Shown here: positions 27,108 through 35,302 of the stretch, piece by piece
Position numbering within the stretch: the stretch's first letter is position 1
How the letters are laid out: every line of letters starts with the position of its first letter
Assembly: GCA_018376445.1 (NCBI GenBank)
Contig: JAHABL010000009.1
Location: forward strand, 58,885 to 122,884
Direction: 5' to 3'
Length of the DNA: 64,000 nucleotides
Source: Mycobacteriales bacterium
GTDB taxonomy: Bacteria > Actinomycetota > Actinomycetes > Mycobacteriales > Mycobacteriaceae
Notes under the pieces: generated by a model
Database searches by the model: none
What the model was told of the DNA's origin: nothing
The model's input: the letters and a program-made list of their open reading frames with translations, nothing else
Program-made: the position numbers and the translations under genes

Positions 27108-28234
27108 TGACCGCTGTAACTCTCGACGCAGTACAAGCTGCCCTTGTCACTGTTCACGACCCGGAGATTCACCGCCCCATTACCGATCTGGGAATGGTCG
27201 ACAGTGTTGACATTGCCGACGACGGGCACGTCTCCGTAAAAATCCTCCTCACCATTGCTGGCTGCCCCATGCAGTCTGCCCTCCGTGAAGGAGTTACCAC
27301 CGCTGTCTCACGTGTTGCAGGCGTGACGGGTGTGGACGTCACTCTCGGGGTAATGACAGACGAACAACGACGAGAAATGCGGCAAAAACTCCAAGGCCCC
27401 GGTGCGCAAAAAGAGATCCTCTTCAATAAGCCGGGCAACCGTACCACCATCTACGCCGTCACCTCGGGCAAAGGTGGTGTCGGAAAATCGTCCACGACCG
27501 TCAATCTGGCAGTTACCTTGGCACAGCGCGGTTTCAAAGTGGGCGTTCTCGACGCTGATATCTACGGACACTCGATCCCCCCAATGCTGGGCTCGACACA
27601 GTCCCCCACCAAAGTTGACGACATGATGATGCCGCCGGAAGCGCACGGTGTAAAGTGCATCTCCATTGCCCAGTTCACAGCTGGCAACGCCCCGGTGGTC
27701 TGGCGGGGCCCAATGCTACACCGTGCACTCCAGCAGTTCCTTACCGATGTGTACTGGGGAGATCTCGACTTCCTCCTGCTCGATCTTCCCCCCGGAACTG
27801 GTGACATTGCACTTTCCATCCCCTCCCTGCTGCCCAATTCACAACTGCTCATTGTGACCACGCCGCAAACTGCAGCCGCAGAAGTTGCTGAGCGCTCCGG
27901 TATGATGGCCAAGCAGACCCGTCAGAACGTTGCTGGGGTTATCGAAAATATGTCATGGATGGAACTGCCCGACGGCTCGAAAGTGGAGATGTTTGGCAGC
28001 GGAGGTGGCATGACCGTCGCAATGGACCTCACCCGCATCCTCGGATACCGAGTTAATGTCTTGGGCCAGGTTCCCATGGACGTCCGCCTACGTGAGGGCG
28101 GGGATGAAGGCACGCCTATCGTCCTCACTCATCCGGAGAGCACCGTGGCCCAGACCTTCAATTCCATCGTGGACCAGCTCCTACAGCAGCGGCAAAGCCT
28201 GGTCGGTAAGTCCCTCGGTATTAACCCGAATTAG
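27107..28234 (+). CDS. mrp: Mrp/NBP35-family ATP-binding iron-sulfur carrier
   Basis: 375 aa. The N-terminal MIP18/DUF59 domain (about 1-95) has ITDLGMVDSVDIADDGHVSV and the conserved GCPM. The C-terminal P-loop NTPase has a deviant Walker A TSGKGGVGKSSTTVNLA at about residue 122, then DADIYGHSIPPML and LLLDLPPGTGD. Role: scaffold or carrier for Fe-S cluster transfer. The CxxC pair that carries the cluster in many Mrp proteins is missing: after ENMSWMELPDG comes KVEMFGSGGG with no cysteine. It is convergent with tatB across a shared terminator. Confidence 0.92.
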   Translation: MTAVTLDAVQAALVTVHDPEIHRPITDLGMVDSVDIADDGHVSVKILLTIAGCPMQSALREGVTTAVSRVAGVTGVDVTLGVMTDEQRREMRQKLQGPGAQKEILFNKPGNRTTIYAVTSGKGGVGKSSTTVNLAVTLAQRGFKVGVLDADIYGHSIPPMLGSTQSPTKVDDMMMPPEAHGVKCISIAQFTAGNAPVVWRGPMLHRALQQFLTDVYWGDLDFLLLDLPPGTGDIALSIPSLLPNSQLLIVTTPQTAAAEVAERSGMMAKQTRQNVAGVIENMSWMELPDGSKVEMFGSGGGMTVAMDLTRILGYRVNVLGQVPMDVRLREGGDEGTPIVLTHPESTVAQTFNSIVDQLLQQRQSLVGKSLGINPN

Positions 28235-28252
28235 AACTCTAAAAACACGGCG

Positions 28253-28287
28253 ACGGGGTGGCAGAGAGACGTTCTCTGCCACCCCGT
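28253..28287. terminator. Bidirectional terminator between mrp and tatB
   Basis: Perfect 15-base arms (28253-28267 and 28273-28287) with a 5-base loop GACGT. The right arm touches the tatB stop codon. AAAAACACGG lies on the left, giving a U-run to the tatB transcript. Confidence 0.75.
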
Positions 28288-28946
28288 TAGTCTTCGTCGT
28301 CGAAAGAAATTTCCACTTCGTCAGCGCCTGCTTCCTCCCAGCTATCGCCGACGGTCAGAGGCGCTCCTGGTGTAGCAGGACCACTCGTGTTCTGCTGCGG
28401 ACGATAGTGCGCTAGGCCGTCTGAGCTAAAAGCAGCCTGCTGTGGAGTCGATGACGGTCCGTTCCAGCCTGCTGCCGGTGCGGACGTGGGGTCGGAATGG
28501 GCGTGGGTTGTCGCCCCCGAAGAGGCATCAATCGCAGACTCGTGTGGCCCACGTACCGGCTGGTCGGGCGCAGCCTGGAAGGGAGACTCGTCGAGTTCAT
28601 TAAGACCCGTCAGTTCCTTCAAATCGAGCGTGAGCTCTTTGACTCCGGGATCAACATCCAAAATGGACTCGTCATCGTCGAGCAGATAGTGCACTGCTGC
28701 TGCTTTAGGGCCCATCGCTTTGATGCGTGCAATCTCTTTGACGGGCTTTTGGAGGTCCTTGAGGTCTCCGAAATCCTCATCAACACTCTCTTTAAGCTGG
28801 CCTTGTGCGTTATTTGCCCAGTCGCGCAGTTTACGGAGTCCTTTGGCAAGATGACGGGTCGCTTCCGGTAGCCGGTCCGGGCCCAAGATAACCACTGCTA
28901 CAACTAAGATGACGAGGATCTCACCCCATCCAATGTTGCTAAACAT
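28287..28946 (-). CDS. tatB: Twin-arginine translocase subunit TatB
   Basis: 219 aa. Starts MFSNIGWGEILVILVVAVVI, one transmembrane helix with the early Glu, then the hinge LGPDRLP and an amphipathic helix (EATRHLAKGLRKLRDWAN). A long acidic/disordered tail ends EVEISFDDED. Role: binds twin-arginine signal peptides with TatC and exports folded proteins such as the ApbE in this window. It directly follows the anti-sigma gene, as in mycobacteria, but the HtrA protease gene that sits between them there is absent. Confidence 0.93.
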   Translation of the reverse strand: MFSNIGWGEILVILVVAVVILGPDRLPEATRHLAKGLRKLRDWANNAQGQLKESVDEDFGDLKDLQKPVKEIARIKAMGPKAAAVHYLLDDDESILDVDPGVKELTLDLKELTGLNELDESPFQAAPDQPVRGPHESAIDASSGATTHAHSDPTSAPAAGWNGPSSTPQQAAFSSDGLAHYRPQQNTSGPATPGAPLTVGDSWEEAGADEVEISFDDED

Positions 28947-28964
28947 AACGCTTTTCTACCGCCT

Positions 28965-29417
28965 TCACTCATTCCTAAAGCCGCGCTGCCACTTGTCGGA
29001 AAGACAGTGGGTGACTTTGCGGATATGCACACGAATATACGCGCCCAATGCCCGCCATTCTGCACGGATTTCTCCCTGCTGGGCGATTGTGTGCAGGGTG
29101 CTCACCATATCATTCTCGACCGCATACTGGGTTGCAGCAGCATAGCCCTGATTAGCAGCAATGTTACGGAGAACGGCATCGTTGGCGGGGATGGCGTTGA
29201 GTTTACGCAGCAGCGTTCCCGGGGTTCCCAATGGTTCACTGGCTTGCCGAAGCTGTTCACGAGCTTGCGCCTGTTCTTCGACAAGCGCTCTGCATTCTGG
29301 GCAGTCGTGCAGGTGACGCTCTGTCCTGATACGAACATAGCTAGGCATAGCGTCATCGACGTAGGCGGTGATGGCTTCTTCAGAAAGATGCTCCGTGGAA
29401 CCGAATGATGCGGTCAT
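28965..29417 (-). CDS. rseA: Anti-sigma-E factor, zinc-binding (RseA/ZAS type)
   Basis: 150 aa. The ZAS zinc motif Hx3CxxC is present (HLHDCPECRALVEE, about residues 35-48), preceded by the helix LSEEAITAYVDDAMP. The C-terminal half is helical with no transmembrane segment, so this is a cytoplasmic anti-sigma factor like mycobacterial RseA. Role: sequesters SigE until envelope or redox stress. It is encoded 122 bases downstream of sigE on the same strand. It ends 18 bases before tatB. Confidence 0.9.
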   Translation of the reverse strand: MTASFGSTEHLSEEAITAYVDDAMPSYVRIRTERHLHDCPECRALVEEQAQAREQLRQASEPLGTPGTLLRKLNAIPANDAVLRNIAANQGYAAATQYAVENDMVSTLHTIAQQGEIRAEWRALGAYIRVHIRKVTHCLSDKWQRGFRNE

Positions 29418-29539
29418 ATGGCCCCAAACCTACCTTTCGCCAGTAGCCTCGAGAACATCTTCGGGGAGGTTTTGTGCGTACATGTCGAGTATACGGAGCT
29501 TGACGCAAGCTAGCAGCGAAGGCAGAGCTTCCAGAAAAA

Positions 29540-30181
29540 TTAGCCGAGTACGGGGCGAACGTTCCCTAATTGTGCGCGCAGCTGTGCTCGTCCACGGTGG
29601 ATGCGGGAACGAACGGTGCCGATCTTCACCCCTAGAAGGTCAGCAATCTCTTCGTAACTGAGCCCTTCGATGTCACAAAGGACAACAGCAACACGGTAGT
29701 CCGGGGAGAGGGCGTCGAGTGCCTGCTGCAAATCAGGATGAAGCAGTTTGTCATCCATGAGGACTGCGGGGCCGGCAGAATTGGATGCTACCCTCTCGGT
29801 ATCCTCCGGAAGTGCCTCCATGCGGACCACAGAACGGTGCCGAACCTGGTCCAGAAAGAGGTTAGTGGTGATGCGGTGCAGCCAGCCTTCGAAGGTGCCA
29901 GGACGGTAGCGGTCCAGCGAGCGGAACACTCGAATGAATGTTTCTTGGGTGAGGTCCTCCGCGTCCTGGGCATTACCACTTAGCCGGTATGCAAGCCGGT
30001 AAACAGAATCGGCGTATGTACGCACAATGTCATCCCAACTCTCCAAGGAAGGAGCAGCGGAGCTGACAGAAGCATGAGTGATGGAGGGGGCAGAAGAGAT
30101 GGCAGCTTGTCGATTGTCGTCTGCACTCGTCGATGCCAGAGCGCGGGTTTTTACCGCGGATCGCTTGGGCATCGTGATCAT
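29540..30181 (-). CDS. sigE: ECF RNA polymerase sigma factor SigE
   Basis: 213 aa from ATG 30181, which has AAGGA nine bases upstream. An in-frame ATG at 30199 is the alternative. Region 2 is LESWDDIVRTYADSVYRLAYRLSGN to GWLHRITTNLFLDQVRHRS, with DAEDLTQETFIRVF for core binding and -10 melting. Region 4 is LSPDYRVAVVLCDIEGLSYEEIADLLGVKIGTVRSRIHRGR, an HTH for -35 recognition. The N-terminal about 50 residues are Ala/Ser-rich and poorly conserved. Role: extracytoplasmic-function sigma factor for envelope stress, held by the adjacent RseA. No clear autoregulatory GGAAC/GTT promoter was found upstream. Confidence 0.93.
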   Translation of the reverse strand: MITMPKRSAVKTRALASTSADDNRQAAISSAPSITHASVSSAAPSLESWDDIVRTYADSVYRLAYRLSGNAQDAEDLTQETFIRVFRSLDRYRPGTFEGWLHRITTNLFLDQVRHRSVVRMEALPEDTERVASNSAGPAVLMDDKLLHPDLQQALDALSPDYRVAVVLCDIEGLSYEEIADLLGVKIGTVRSRIHRGRAQLRAQLGNVRPVLG

Positions 30182-30384
30182 CGTGGTGTGTCCTTTCATA
30201 TGTCCTCACTCGAACCCCAACGGGATCGAAGCGGACACTACGAGTATCGGGATGAGCCTTGCGAGAGCACTGGAATTAGTCTGTGTTTTCTCTGTGAGTT
30301 TTAAAACCGCTCGTCACACCGTATTTATTTGCATAAACTAGAGCATGCAGGGTGTTTCACCCTCACCCGTGGAAGTAATCTCGT

Positions 30385-30397
30385 TAGGCTGAAAATG
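30385..30397 (+). promoter_or_regulatory. Leaderless promoter element of the O-methyltransferase gene
   Basis: TAGGCT at 30385-30390 lies 6 bases before the GTG start at 30397. A small palindrome AGGGTG-TTT-CACCCT (30347-30361) sits in the same divergent region with sigE. Confidence 0.4.
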
Positions 30398-31038
30398 TGA
30401 CTGAGCTCGTAGATTCCATTGTGTCCAACATCGTTGAAACCCCCACTCTGAGCGAGGCGCGGCAGGACTGCCTCGACATGGGGCTGACACCACTCTCCCC
30501 CATTGCTTCCGAAGCGGTCACAATGGTGACCTCACTAATTGGTGTGAAAACTGCAGCCGTAGTCTCCCACTCGGGCGCGGTGGCAGCTCTCAGCATTGCC
30601 CATGGTATGCCCGACGGTGGAGTAGTCACACTCGTCAATCCACAGCCTGAACTCGTCGACCATGCCCGGCAACGCTATGGAGAGGAAAAGCCTGCGGGAG
30701 TCCTGCTGCGTCCTATCACCGGGCTTCCTCTCGACGTGATGAGCCGTCTTGCCGACGGCGCCTATGACCTCGTTTTCGTCGAGGATGTCGCCGATCAGCT
30801 TGGTCTTTTTGTCGAGACCTCAGCCCGCCTCCTGCGCTCTGGCGGAATTCTGCTGCTGCCTAATTCATTGGCAGATGGTCGCTTCCTGGAATCGATGGAC
30901 CCGGCAGAGGCAGCTAACGCCGCCGACGATGCGGCGATTGCAGCCGCTACTTTGGCTGATATGTTGGCCGAGACAGAAGACTTCGAGGTTTTCCGTCTTC
31001 CCCTCGATGCGGGTATGACAGTGGCTCGCCGGAAATAA
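30397..31038 (+). CDS. SAM-dependent O-methyltransferase-like protein
   Basis: 213 aa from GTG 30397. It resembles mycobacterial Rv1220c, which sits divergently from sigE in the same position. N-terminal helices (TPTLSEARQDCLDMGLTPLSPIASEAV) are followed by a Rossmann-like core: KTAAVVSHSGAVAALSIAHG in the motif I position, VVTLVNPQPELVDHAR (motif II) and YDLVFVEDVADQLGLFVE (motif IV). The motif I glycine pattern is weaker than in typical family 3 O-methyltransferases (usually E-x-G-T-x-x-G). SAM binding may therefore be reduced or changed. Substrate unknown. Confidence 0.8.
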   Translation: MTELVDSIVSNIVETPTLSEARQDCLDMGLTPLSPIASEAVTMVTSLIGVKTAAVVSHSGAVAALSIAHGMPDGGVVTLVNPQPELVDHARQRYGEEKPAGVLLRPITGLPLDVMSRLADGAYDLVFVEDVADQLGLFVETSARLLRSGGILLLPNSLADGRFLESMDPAEAANAADDAAIAAATLADMLAETEDFEVFRLPLDAGMTVARRK

Positions 31039-31116
31039 ACGCACAGCCTTCGAGACGAACTAAGCGTTGTCCCCCGTGAGGTTAGTACGAGGTATAGACA
31101 CATCATTGAGAAGACT

Positions 31117-31159
31117 TATGGAGGGTGGTGAGCACTGAGTGCGCCCACCACCCTCCATA
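31117..31159. terminator. Bidirectional terminator between the methyltransferase and glgC
   Basis: Perfect 14-base arms TATGGAGGGTGGTG/CACCACCCTCCATA (31117-31130, 31146-31159) with an inner GCACT/AGTGC stem in the loop. TTTA follows on the plus side. Confidence 0.7.
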
Positions 31160-31191
31160 TTTATCGTCCGCTTCTCAGCCGACGAGGCTAG

Positions 31192-32448
31192 TTAGTCCTC
31201 TAAAGTTCCGATCGTTTCATTCTTACCGACTATCACCACTCCGCCGGCGGAAACATTAAAGCGCGCTTTGTCGTTTTCGCTATCCACACCAATAACCTCG
31301 CCCGGCGCAACCTGCACATTCTTGTCCAGAATGCAGTGTTTCACTACTGCACCCTTGCCCACATGGACGCCGGGAAGCAAGACTGCACCTTCTACCAGGG
31401 CACCCTCGTCGACACGGACGTTGGTGGAGATTACTGAGTTACGTACAGTGGCCTGCGAGATGATCGATCCTGCACCAACGATGGATTCCTGCGCGATACC
31501 ACCGTTGACGAACTTGGCGGGGGCCAGGCTCTCGCGTCCACAACGGATAGGCCAGCGCTCGTTGTACAGGTTGAAGATGGGGTACACGGAGACGAGATCC
31601 ATGTGCGCCTCATAGAAGGCATCGATGGTACCGACGTCTCGCCAGTAGCCTTTGTCGCGTTCCGTCTCGCCCGGTACATAGTTGTTGCTGAAGTCGTAAA
31701 CGTAGGCTTGCTGCTTTTCCACCAGCGCGGGGATGATGTCGCCACCCATGTCGTGGTTGGAGTCTTCGTTGACGTTGTCTTCCTTGATGGCGTCGAGCAG
31801 TACCTTGGTACTGAAGACGTAGTTACCCATCGACGCGAAGGTGACATCGGGGTCATCCGGAGTGCAGGGGGGCTCCTCCGGCTTTTCGAGGAATTCCGTG
31901 ATGCGGTTATTCTCGTCAGCTTCGATGCAGCCGAACGCTGTCGCGTCCTTACGCGGAACACGGATGCCGGCTACAGTCACTCCGGCACCGGATTTGATGT
32001 GCTGATCGACCATCTGCTGTGGATCCATCCGATAGACGTGGTCAGCACCGAACACGATGATGTAGTCGGGTTCTTCGTCGTAGACAAGGTTCAACGATTG
32101 AGCGATGGCATCGGCCGAGCCGGTGTACCAGCGAGGCCCGAGGCGCTGTTGAGCTGGCACCGGAGCAATGTATCCACCGGTGATACCGGTCATACGCCAT
32201 GTTTGCGCAATGTGACGGTCGAGTGAGTGAGACTTGTACTGCGTCAAAACACATATACGGTCATATCCCGCGTTAACGAGATTGGATAGCACGAAGTCCA
32301 CCAATCGGTAGTTACCGCCGAATGGAACTGCAGGCTTCGCCCGGTCAGCAGTAAGCGGGTAGAGCCGCTTACCCTCACCACCGGCTAGAACAATACAAAG
32401 GACATGGGGCTGCTCAATCACATTTTCAAAATTACTGTACTTACCCAC
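31192..32448 (-). CDS. glgC: Glucose-1-phosphate adenylyltransferase
   Basis: 418 aa. The nucleotidyltransferase core has LAGGEGKRLYPLTADRAKPAVPFGG at about residues 22-46 (cut here as two motifs, GGEGKRLYPLT and RAKPAVPFGG), FGADHVYRMD and FLEKPEEPP. A C-terminal left-handed beta-helix (about residues 300-400) has hexapeptide repeats such as SIVGAGSIISQATVRNSVIS. Role: makes ADP-glucose for GlgA. In Mycobacteriales ADP-glucose feeds both glycogen and maltose-1-phosphate synthesis. Divergent from glgA across about 210 bases, the arrangement also found in corynebacteria and mycobacteria. Confidence 0.96.
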   Translation of the reverse strand: MGKYSNFENVIEQPHVLCIVLAGGEGKRLYPLTADRAKPAVPFGGNYRLVDFVLSNLVNAGYDRICVLTQYKSHSLDRHIAQTWRMTGITGGYIAPVPAQQRLGPRWYTGSADAIAQSLNLVYDEEPDYIIVFGADHVYRMDPQQMVDQHIKSGAGVTVAGIRVPRKDATAFGCIEADENNRITEFLEKPEEPPCTPDDPDVTFASMGNYVFSTKVLLDAIKEDNVNEDSNHDMGGDIIPALVEKQQAYVYDFSNNYVPGETERDKGYWRDVGTIDAFYEAHMDLVSVYPIFNLYNERWPIRCGRESLAPAKFVNGGIAQESIVGAGSIISQATVRNSVISTNVRVDEGALVEGAVLLPGVHVGKGAVVKHCILDKNVQVAPGEVIGVDSENDKARFNVSAGGVVIVGKNETIGTLED

Positions 32449-32644
32449 AGAAGGAACCCCCTTTTTCTCTGGTTGCCAGGAATTTAACCTCTAGACAACA
32501 TTTGTTGTTTTCTCGCTTGAGTTCTGTTGGCGCACCGGATGACCTACGAACTGGGCAGCTTCCTTGCTTGTGAAAAACTCCGCGAAGTCAGAGAAAGGGT
32601 TGTCAAAGTGGACAAAAGTAGTCGCTGCACCGCTACTAGTCGAG

Positions 32645-32658
32645 TACCGTTTGAGCTA
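32645..32658 (+). promoter_or_regulatory. Leaderless promoter element of glgA
   Basis: TACCGT at 32645-32650 is 7 bases before the ATG at 32658 with no ribosome binding site between. The rest of the 209-base glgC-glgA region shows no CRP/GlxR-type palindrome by eye. Confidence 0.4.
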
Positions 32659-33833
32659 TGCGAGTGGCATTGATGACCCGAGAATATCCCCCCGAGGTTT
32701 ATGGCGGCGCTGGTGTACACGTCACCGAGCTAGCCAAGAACCTCCGTAGCTTCTGTGATGTTGACGTGCACTGCATGGGAGCACCCCGTGAGGACGCCTA
32801 CGTGTACGGTCCCGATCCCAAGTTGGCAGACGCCAACGCCTCTATCTCTATGCTGTCAACACAGCTGCGTATGGCTCACCAGGCGAGTAGCACCGACCCC
32901 GCGGTCGTTCACACCCATACGTGGTACACCGGTTTTGCGGGCCACCTTACCGCCCAGCTCAACGGTATTCCCCATGTGGTGACGGCGCACTCTTTGGAGC
33001 CTTCCCGCCCTTGGAAGGCAGAACAGCTGGGTGGCGGCTACCGTATCTCCTCGTGGTCGGAGAAGAACGCTATCGAATACGCCGATGCCATTATCGGTGT
33101 CAGTTCCAAGATGCGGGAGGAAATCCTGCGCACCTATCCGCGAGTTGATCCCGGCAAGGTGCACGTCATCCTCAATGGCATTGATACCGAAGACTGGCAA
33201 CCTTCCCCAACTTTTGAGGCGGCCGGGGAGGACTCGCTGCTCACCAAACTCGGGGTAAACCCAGACCTTCCGATCGTGGCATTCGTGGGCCGTATCACCC
33301 GGCAAAAGGGTGTCAAGCATTTACTTGCGGCAGCCCACGATTTTGCCCCCGACGTACAGCTCGTCCTCTGCGCGGGCGCCCCAGACACTCCAGAGATCAA
33401 AGCCGAGACAGAAGCTGCTGTCCAGGAATTGCAGGAATCCCGCCCCGGTGTCTTCTGGGCTCAAGATATGCTGCCCCACCACCAGGTTGTGGAAGTCCTC
33501 AGTGCCGCGTCTGTGTTCGTGTGTCCGTCTGTGTACGAGCCACTCGGGATCGTCAACCTCGAAGCGATGGCGTGCAATACTGCCGTCGTTGCCTCCGATG
33601 TGGGCGGTATCCCAGAGGTGGTGGTGGATGGTTCCACCGGGACTTTGGTCCACTACGATGAAATGGATCCGCTCACGTTCCAGCATGATCTTGCTGCGGC
33701 GGTGAATGCTGTGGTGTCTGATGCGACACTCGCTACCAGTATGGGCGCGGCTGGCCGTTTGCGAGCCGTCAATGACTTCTCTTGGCGTGCTATTGCCAAG
33801 CAGACGTGCGATCTTTACGAATCCTTGCGCTGA
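32658..33833 (+). CDS. glgA: GT4 glycogen synthase / maltose-1-phosphate synthase
   Basis: 391 aa. It starts MRVALMTREYPPEVYGGAGVHV, the donor-binding loop of the actinobacterial GlgA/GlgM family. The C-terminal lobe has VAFVGRITRQKGVKHLL and EPLGIVNLEAMACNTAVVAS, the EX7E motif, followed by VGGIPEVVVDG. Role: uses ADP-glucose to extend glucan. In mycobacteria the orthologue mainly makes maltose-1-phosphate for the GlgE pathway (GlgM), so either product is possible here. The 3' end overlaps the convergent methyltransferase gene by 19 bases. Confidence 0.93.
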   Translation: MRVALMTREYPPEVYGGAGVHVTELAKNLRSFCDVDVHCMGAPREDAYVYGPDPKLADANASISMLSTQLRMAHQASSTDPAVVHTHTWYTGFAGHLTAQLNGIPHVVTAHSLEPSRPWKAEQLGGGYRISSWSEKNAIEYADAIIGVSSKMREEILRTYPRVDPGKVHVILNGIDTEDWQPSPTFEAAGEDSLLTKLGVNPDLPIVAFVGRITRQKGVKHLLAAAHDFAPDVQLVLCAGAPDTPEIKAETEAAVQELQESRPGVFWAQDMLPHHQVVEVLSAASVFVCPSVYEPLGIVNLEAMACNTAVVASDVGGIPEVVVDGSTGTLVHYDEMDPLTFQHDLAAAVNAVVSDATLATSMGAAGRLRAVNDFSWRAIAKQTCDLYESLR

Positions 33834-34678
33834 TAGCAACGGACCTCTACTGAGCAGTGGACCTGGTGAGCAGTGCTTGCCAGGTTTTCTGCTATCAAGG
33901 ACAAACATGCGGCGTCATTGTGGTAGCTCGACGGTCCCATCGTAATGATCTGCTCAATCTGCTGGGATGTCGGAGTCAGCACCCACTCACACCGCTCACA
34001 GATAGTCTCCACAAAGTCTGCTGCTAGCCCCCGCTGTAATCGTGCCGTTTTCTGCTCATCAACGTGGACGGCAATCCCCGCAGCAACGAGCTCCCGCAGG
34101 TGTGCTTGAGTGGGTGTAGCGATGAGCAGTATCCCTCCTGGCCGCAGGACACGGGCCGCCTCGGCAGAATTGCGTGGGGCAAAAATATGGGTAACCAGGT
34201 CTGCACACGCATCCTGCAGCGGCCAACGCTGCCACACGTCAGCTACCAGAGCTCCTGTTGTACCGGGAAGTTTAGCCAGCCGCTTTGCTGCTGGGGCAGA
34301 AATATCAGCGGCGATAGTTACGGTTCCTTCCGGCAACGCGTTCTGCAGAGCCTGTGTGTAGTAGCCTGTCCCTGCCCCCATGTCGACGAGCACTGGCTGC
34401 CCAGTAATGTCGATAAGCTGTGCGGCGGCCACCGTGGCTATTCTGTTTGCCAGTGGTTCGTAAAGGCCACTCGCAAGGAACGCAGCACGGTTCATGACCA
34501 TGTGGGCAGTGTCTCCCGGGAAGCTACGTCCACTGCCGAAGAGAGTGACAAACCCCTGTTTTGCGACGTCATAGCAGCGTCCAGAAGGCGTGATGAGGGT
34601 GCGCTGGGCATCGCTTCTCCAGGACAGTGGTTCTCCTGTCAACGGATCGGCCAAATAGGTGACGACATCGTTTAGCAT
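33815..34678 (-). CDS. RlmA-like 23S rRNA (guanine) methyltransferase
   Basis: 287 aa from ATG 34678. The order of elements matches RlmA/TlrB-type enzymes: an N-terminal strand-rich module ending SGRCYDVAKQGFVTLF, then GDTAHMVMNRAAFLASGLYEPLAN, then the SAM-binding core VDMGAGTGYYTQALQ at about residue 96. Family knowledge: RlmA methylates N1 of G745 or G748 in helix 35 of 23S rRNA, and the TlrB type gives mild tylosin resistance. Odd: the N-terminal zinc finger normally has four ligands (CxxC...CxxH), but here the first pair is replaced (YLADPLTGEPL), leaving a single Cys. Substrate may differ. Confidence 0.82.
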   Translation of the reverse strand: MLNDVVTYLADPLTGEPLSWRSDAQRTLITPSGRCYDVAKQGFVTLFGSGRSFPGDTAHMVMNRAAFLASGLYEPLANRIATVAAAQLIDITGQPVLVDMGAGTGYYTQALQNALPEGTVTIAADISAPAAKRLAKLPGTTGALVADVWQRWPLQDACADLVTHIFAPRNSAEAARVLRPGGILLIATPTQAHLRELVAAGIAVHVDEQKTARLQRGLAADFVETICERCEWVLTPTSQQIEQIITMGPSSYHNDAACLSLIAENLASTAHQVHCSVEVRCYQRKDS

Positions 34679-34712
34679 GCGGATCCTTCTCGAAATGGCC
34701 CCTCAGAAACGA

Positions 34713-34742
34713 CAATGTCCGTCGGATTTCCGACGGACATTG
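34713..34742 (-). terminator. Terminator after the DUF3117 gene
   Basis: Perfect 13-base arms CAATGTCCGTCGG/CCGACGGACATTG with a 4-base loop. On the minus strand it is followed by TCGTTTC. It lies between the DUF3117 stop (34756) and the RlmA-like start (34678). Confidence 0.75.
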
Positions 34743-34755
34743 CGACAAGTCTGTG

Positions 34756-34923
34756 TTAGGCCTCGACGTTGCACAGCTCCTGGCCAAGTTCAGCAGCCTC
34801 ATCAGGGGTCAGCTCGACAACGAGACGGCCACCTCCCTGCAGGGGGACACGCATAATGATCATGCGGCCTTCCTTGACAGCTTCCATGGGTCCATCGCCA
34901 GTGCGGGGTTTCATTGCCGCCAT
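34756..34923 (-). CDS. DUF3117 small actinobacterial protein
   Basis: 55 aa, the normal size of this family. It reads MAAMKPRTGDGPMEAVKEGR, then a beta-rich part MIIMRVPLQGGGRLVVELT and DEAAELGQELCNVEA. ATG 34923 is preceded by AGGAGG nine bases away; the longer open frame to 34992 is not needed. An orthologue (about Rv1211) lies next to gpgS/glgA in M. tuberculosis. It is highly conserved in Actinobacteria but of unknown function. Its own terminator follows directly. Confidence 0.88.
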   Translation of the reverse strand: MAAMKPRTGDGPMEAVKEGRMIIMRVPLQGGGRLVVELTPDEAAELGQELCNVEA

Positions 34924-35002
34924 GCCGTGCTTCCTCCTATTTTCGAAATACGCTCGAGTTCCATTGTCTCTCATTTCAAGGGGAAATGCCAATGTCTATG
35001 AG

Positions 35003-35302
35003 CTATTTTTGCTTGTCAGAGGGCGTGCTACGGCTTTCGATACGGGCAAACTCGGCGGCAATTTGGGCCAGTGCCCAGTCCACTTCACGGCGATCATAAC
35101 CCCGCTTTTCCGCATGGAACCGAAGGTTCTCCACATCCACGGAACGGATACCGCGGGCGGGCAGAAAAGTCTCTGCAGTGGCTGGCAGCTCCGGCAAACT
35201 CCGCTGTTTGGGGAGGAAGCCCCACGTGGTCAAGAGAAATGTCACCACAGCGCCAACGACGCCGACGACAATACAGATCGCTACCCAGGCGCCTACGCCC
35301 AC
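35003..35302 (-). CDS. DivIVA-domain small membrane protein
   Basis: 99 aa from GTG 35302, which has AGGAGG five bases upstream. One N-terminal transmembrane helix (WVAICIVVGVVGAVVTFLL) is followed by a DivIVA-like segment DVENLRFHAEKRGYDRREVDWALAQIAAEFARIE. That segment has the F-x-x-x-x-R-G-Y-D-x-x-x-V-D pattern. The start overlaps the gpgS stop by 10 bases, so the two are translationally coupled. A protein of this type follows gpgS in M. tuberculosis (about Rv1209). It may link to polar growth or division scaffolds; function unproven. Confidence 0.85.
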   Translation of the reverse strand: MGVGAWVAICIVVGVVGAVVTFLLTTWGFLPKQRSLPELPATAETFLPARGIRSVDVENLRFHAEKRGYDRREVDWALAQIAAEFARIESRSTPSDKQK

